Positions 61,035 through 64,000 of a stretch of 64,000 bases of DNA are shown one piece after another. The stretch comes from Curvibacter sp. CHRR-16 (GTDB lineage Bacteria; Pseudomonadota; Gammaproteobacteria; Burkholderiales; Burkholderiaceae_C): positions 1 through 64,000 of the forward strand of contig NZ_JAHCSH010000001.1 in NCBI RefSeq assembly GCF_018474005.1, in the 5' to 3' direction. Both the position numbers and the translations under genes were made by a program. Position 1 is the stretch's first letter, and the number at the start of each line of letters is the position of its first letter. The notes under the pieces were generated by a model that was given only the letters and a program-made list of their open reading frames with translations, made no database searches and was not told the origin of the DNA.

Positions 61035-61762
61035 GTAACAGAAGAGTTTTGGTCACGGGGTCTAGCCGTGGTATTGGCCGCGCTATCGCTTTGCGCTTGG
61101 CGCAAGATGGCTTTGCACTGACTATCCATTGCCGCGCGTCGGTAGACGAAGCGCATGCGCTGGCTGCGCAGATCGTGGCCGCTGGTGGTGTGCAACCCCA
61201 GGTGCTGCAGTTCGATATTTGTGACCGCGAAGCCGCCCGCAGCTTGCTGGAGCAAGATGTGGCAGCCCACGGCGCTTACTACGGCATCGTGTGCAATGCT
61301 GGGGTGACGCGCGACAACGCATTCCCTGCGCTGGAACCCGAGGACTGGGACATCGTGCTGGACACTTCCTTGGATGGTTTTTTCAACGTGGTGCACCCTT
61401 TGGTCATGCCCATGGTGCGGCAGAAAAAGGGCGGGCGCATTGTCACCATCGCCTCGGTGTCGGGTGTAATGGGCAATCGGGGGCAGGTGAACTACAGCGC
61501 GGCCAAGGCTGGGCTGATAGGCGCTACCAAGGCGCTGGCGGTGGAGCTGGCTACGCGCAAAATCACCGTTAACTGTGTAGCACCGGGCTTGATTGCCACG
61601 GACATGACCGAAGACCTACCGCTTGATGAAGCGCTGCGCATGGTTCCCATGAACCGGGTGGGCCAAGCTGAAGAGGTTGCTGCTGCGGTGGCTTTTCTCA
61701 TGTCCGACCAAGCTTCTTACATCACCCGCCAGGTACTGGGTGTAAATGGAGGCTTGGTGTGA
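61031..61762 (+). CDS. 3-oxoacyl-ACP reductase, FabG-like (ApeQ-like)
   Basis: A 243-residue SDR. VLVTGSSRGIGRAIALRLAQ (residues 6-25) binds NADP; the catalytic Ser is in IASVSGVMG near 138 and YSAAK near 152. It reduces the beta-keto group in each elongation round. Coupled by ATGA overlap to the dehydratase upstream and by GTGTGA to the next KS. Confidence 0.92.
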   Translation: MSNRRVLVTGSSRGIGRAIALRLAQDGFALTIHCRASVDEAHALAAQIVAAGGVQPQVLQFDICDREAARSLLEQDVAAHGAYYGIVCNAGVTRDNAFPALEPEDWDIVLDTSLDGFFNVVHPLVMPMVRQKKGGRIVTIASVSGVMGNRGQVNYSAAKAGLIGATKALAVELATRKITVNCVAPGLIATDMTEDLPLDEALRMVPMNRVGQAEEVAAAVAFLMSDQASYITRQVLGVNGGLV

Positions 61763-62991
61763 CCCGCCGGGTGGTCGTGACTGGCATGGCGGGCATTACC
61801 GCCTTGGGGCAGGAGTGGAGCGCTATTCGCACCCGCTTGCAGCAAGGCCGCAACGCGGTTCGCCGTATGCCTGAATGGGACTATGTGGAGGCGTTGCACA
61901 CCCGTTTAGGCGCGCCTGTGGATGACTTCGTGGTGCCTGCCCACTACCCGCGCAAGACGGTACGCTCCATGGGGCGCGTGTCGCTGCTGGCCGTGCGCGC
62001 CAGTGAGATGGCATTGCAGCATGCCGGTTTGTTGGGCGATGAGCGCATTGCCGATGGGCGCATGGGCGTGGCCTATGGCTCCTCGGCTGGCAGTATGGAG
62101 CCTGTCAAAGCATTTGGTCACATGCTGGAAAACGGCTCTATGCAAGGCGTTTCCTCGACCAGCTACATCCAGATGATGGGGCATACCACAGCGGTCAATA
62201 TTGGTCTGTACTTTGGGTTGCAGGGGCGGGTCATTCCCACTTCCAGCGCCTGCACTTCGGGCAGTCAGGGTATTGGTTATGCCTACGAAGCCATCCGCTT
62301 TGGGCGTCAGCGCATGATGCTGGCTGGTGGCGCTGAGGAGTTATCAGCCCCCAGCGCTGCGGTGTTTGACACCCTGTTTGCTACCAGTACACGCAATGAG
62401 GAGCCCGCCCTCACACCGCGTCCGTTTGACGCTGGGCGCGATGGTTTGGTGGTGGGCGAGGGTGCAGCCAGTTTGGTGTTGGAAGACTACGAGCATGCAC
62501 GCGAGCGTGGCGCTTCCATCTTGGCTGAGGTGGTGGGTTTTGCCTGTAACAGCGATGGTCGTCACGTGACCCAGCCTGAAGCCAGCACCATGGCCTATGC
62601 CATGCGTGCAGCCTTGGCCGATGCAGGGCTGTCGGCCCACGACATTGACTACGTGAGTGCCCACGGCACAGCCACTGACCGCGGCGATGTGGCCGAATCG
62701 CACGCTACCCATGCAGTGCTGGGGGATGGTGTCCCCATCAGTTCTATGAAGAGTTACCTAGGGCACACGCTGGGCGCATGTGGTGCTATCGAGGCCTGGT
62801 GGACTATTGCCATGATGCGCGATGGGTGGTTTGCTCCCACCATCAATTTGCACACACCCGATCCCGCTTGTGCGCCCCTGCGGCACCTGTTACCAGAGGG
62901 GTTGGCCTTGCAAGCGCAGCATGTCATGAGCAACAACTTTGCCTTTGGTGGCATCAACACCTCGCTCATTTTCAAGCGCTGGGAGAACTGA
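61759..62991 (+). CDS. Beta-ketoacyl-ACP synthase (ApeR-like), first of two
   Basis: A 410-residue KS: RRVVVTGMAGITALGQEW starts the chain, the nucleophile Cys is residue 165 in PTSSACTSGSQGIGY and the His lie in SAHGTATDRGDV near 300 and SMKSYLGHTLGACGA near 335. It starts with GTG inside the stop of the reductase. In the enterobacterial cluster a single KS follows the ketoreductase; here two follow. Confidence 0.9.
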   Translation: MTRRVVVTGMAGITALGQEWSAIRTRLQQGRNAVRRMPEWDYVEALHTRLGAPVDDFVVPAHYPRKTVRSMGRVSLLAVRASEMALQHAGLLGDERIADGRMGVAYGSSAGSMEPVKAFGHMLENGSMQGVSSTSYIQMMGHTTAVNIGLYFGLQGRVIPTSSACTSGSQGIGYAYEAIRFGRQRMMLAGGAEELSAPSAAVFDTLFATSTRNEEPALTPRPFDAGRDGLVVGEGAASLVLEDYEHARERGASILAEVVGFACNSDGRHVTQPEASTMAYAMRAALADAGLSAHDIDYVSAHGTATDRGDVAESHATHAVLGDGVPISSMKSYLGHTLGACGAIEAWWTIAMMRDGWFAPTINLHTPDPACAPLRHLLPEGLALQAQHVMSNNFAFGGINTSLIFKRWEN

Positions 62992-64000
62992 TGACACAGC
63001 CAGCACGACATTTGCGACGCGTGGCAATCACCGGCATGGGCATAGTCTCGTGCTTGGGCAACGATTTGCAGACCGTGAGTGCCAGTTTGCGCGAGCAGCG
63101 TTCGGGCATTGCGTTTGTGCCCGAATATGCCCAGAAGGGTTTTTTAAGCCAAGTGGCAGGGGTGCCCGATACCAGCGCATTGCCTGCCGTGGCGCGCAAA
63201 TGGAGCCGCTTTATGGCCGCCCCCGCGCTCTATGCTTACCATGCGTGTAGCAGTGCCTTGCAGGATGCAGGTATACAGCCTGAGCAGCTGCGCCACCCCA
63301 AGGCTGGTGTAGTGGTGGGGTCGGCAGCATGCTCGTTTGCTGAGTTCACGCAGATGCTGGACACCCTGCACAGCAAGGGAGTGCGTAAGGTGTTGCCTTA
63401 TTCGGTGCCGCGCATCATGAGCAACTCCGCCTCGGCGGTACTCTCTACTATGCTGGGCATGCAAGGCATTAGTGTGACGGTGGCATCGGCTTGCGCTAGC
63501 GCGGGGCATGCGCTGGGTATGGCTGCAGACTTGATCCGCTGTGGACGGCAAGACATTATTCTCTCTGGCGGTAGCGATGAGGTGGCATGGACTATTACGC
63601 TGCCTTTTGACGCCATGGGTGCCTTGGCCACAGCGCGCAAAGACAATACGGCTTCGCGCCCCTATGACGCCCAGCGTGATGGCTTTGTCATCGCTGGGGG
63701 GGCTGGTGTACTGGTGCTCGAAGAAATGGAGCATGCTCGCCGCCGGGGCGCACGCATTTATGCCGAATTGGCCGGGGTGGGTTACAGCAGCGACGGGGTG
63801 GACATGATCAGCCCCAGTCCACAGGGGGCTGCCCAAGCCATGCGCGATGCCTTGCAGGATGCCGATTGCGCCTCCCTGCAGGAGGTGGACTACATCAACG
63901 CACATGGAACCTCTACCCCCATAGGGGATGTGAGCGAGTTGCAAGCCATAGGTCAGGTGTTCGGTGCACAGATGCCGTTGATCTCGTCCACCAAGGGTTT
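62991..64000 (+). CDS. Beta-ketoacyl-ACP synthase, second of two (partial, runs off the window)
   Basis: At least 336 residues are visible. The start overlaps the preceding stop by one base (TGATG). The N-terminus reads RRVAITGMGIVSCLGNDLQT; the nucleophile Cys is residue 168 in TVASACASAGHAL, the first His in NAHGTSTPIGD near 302, and the sequence ends in SSTKGF just before the second His motif. Active-site residues seen so far are intact. It is closer to FabF than its neighbour. Confidence 0.88.
   Translation, partial: MTQPARHLRRVAITGMGIVSCLGNDLQTVSASLREQRSGIAFVPEYAQKGFLSQVAGVPDTSALPAVARKWSRFMAAPALYAYHACSSALQDAGIQPEQLRHPKAGVVVGSAACSFAEFTQMLDTLHSKGVRKVLPYSVPRIMSNSASAVLSTMLGMQGISVTVASACASAGHALGMAADLIRCGRQDIILSGGSDEVAWTITLPFDAMGALATARKDNTASRPYDAQRDGFVIAGGAGVLVLEEMEHARRRGARIYAELAGVGYSSDGVDMISPSPQGAAQAMRDALQDADCASLQEVDYINAHGTSTPIGDVSELQAIGQVFGAQMPLISSTKG

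Noticed and set aside
1..64000. tRNA genes, CRISPR arrays, prophage or replication origin
   Set aside because: I looked for T-loop-like segments, regular repeats with spacers, phage structural genes and DnaA-box clusters and saw none that I could support.

Overview
The window is 64 kb of GC-rich chromosome from a betaproteobacterium, most likely a member of the Comamonadaceae (Burkholderiales). The evidence is the codon usage, the rpsP-rimM-trmD-rplS / Nudix / CobD-like / rsgA / M48 / orn neighbourhood, the pst-pho arrangement, and a short palindromic repeat family of the type I associate with this family. The species cannot be named from sequence alone.

Layout. 1-333: the edge of an IS3-type insertion sequence abutting the tail of a Fis-type regulator gene. 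397-2494: a small DMT protein, then a DUF47 (PhoU-like) protein and a Pit phosphate transporter. 2507-9995: housekeeping genes (acetyltransferase, rpsP-rimM-trmD-rplS, Nudix, CobD-like, rsgA, M48 protease, oligoribonuclease). 10266-14666: an RhlE-like RNA helicase, then a persulfide-dioxygenase-like hydrolase with a SulP transporter. 14739-16870: an accessory island with two vapC remnants bracketing an intact yefM-yoeB module, followed by two integron-type gene cassettes with recognisable attC sites and no integrase in view. 16989-28303: a beta-hydroxyacid dehydrogenase, guaC, ppx, a periplasmic binding protein, and pstSCAB-phoU-phoB-phoR preceded by a PHO box. 28283-32209: a membrane glycosyltransferase, rpmE2, rho, trxA. 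32257-38720: an AddB-like/AddA-like nuclease-helicase pair. 38745-40834: an A+T-rich tandem pair of TraB/GumN-like secreted proteins. 41018-49014: flavoprotein, small conserved protein, EamA exporter, a mono-haem protein, the 4.5S RNA gene, dnaX (with an A9 slippage site), ybaB, recR, MAPEG protein.

49018-64000 (running off the window) is a compact one-direction cluster of 18 genes, most start/stop codons overlapping, whose content and order match aryl polyene (APE/xanthomonadin-like) pigment clusters from the chain-length-factor gene to the terminal ketosynthase. It holds a ketosynthase/chain-length-factor set, two ACPs, an AMP ligase, two hot-dog dehydratases, a ketoreductase, acyltransferases, a glycosyltransferase, a thioesterase, a LolA-like carrier, an MMPL exporter, a lipoprotein and two further ketosynthases. 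An aromatic acid would be activated, loaded on ACP, extended with full reduction-dehydration rounds to a conjugated polyene, then attached to a lipid and exported to the outer membrane.

The phosphate theme recurs: DUF47-pit at the left, ppx and pst-pho in the middle, with oppositely oriented PHO-box-like repeats between pstS and the divergent binding-protein gene. The best candidates for new biology are the integron cassettes, the TA module between duplicated vapC tails, the in-frame repeats inside rsgA, the AddA-like gene and dnaX, the dnaX A9 frameshift site, and the expanded ketosynthase complement of the APE cluster.
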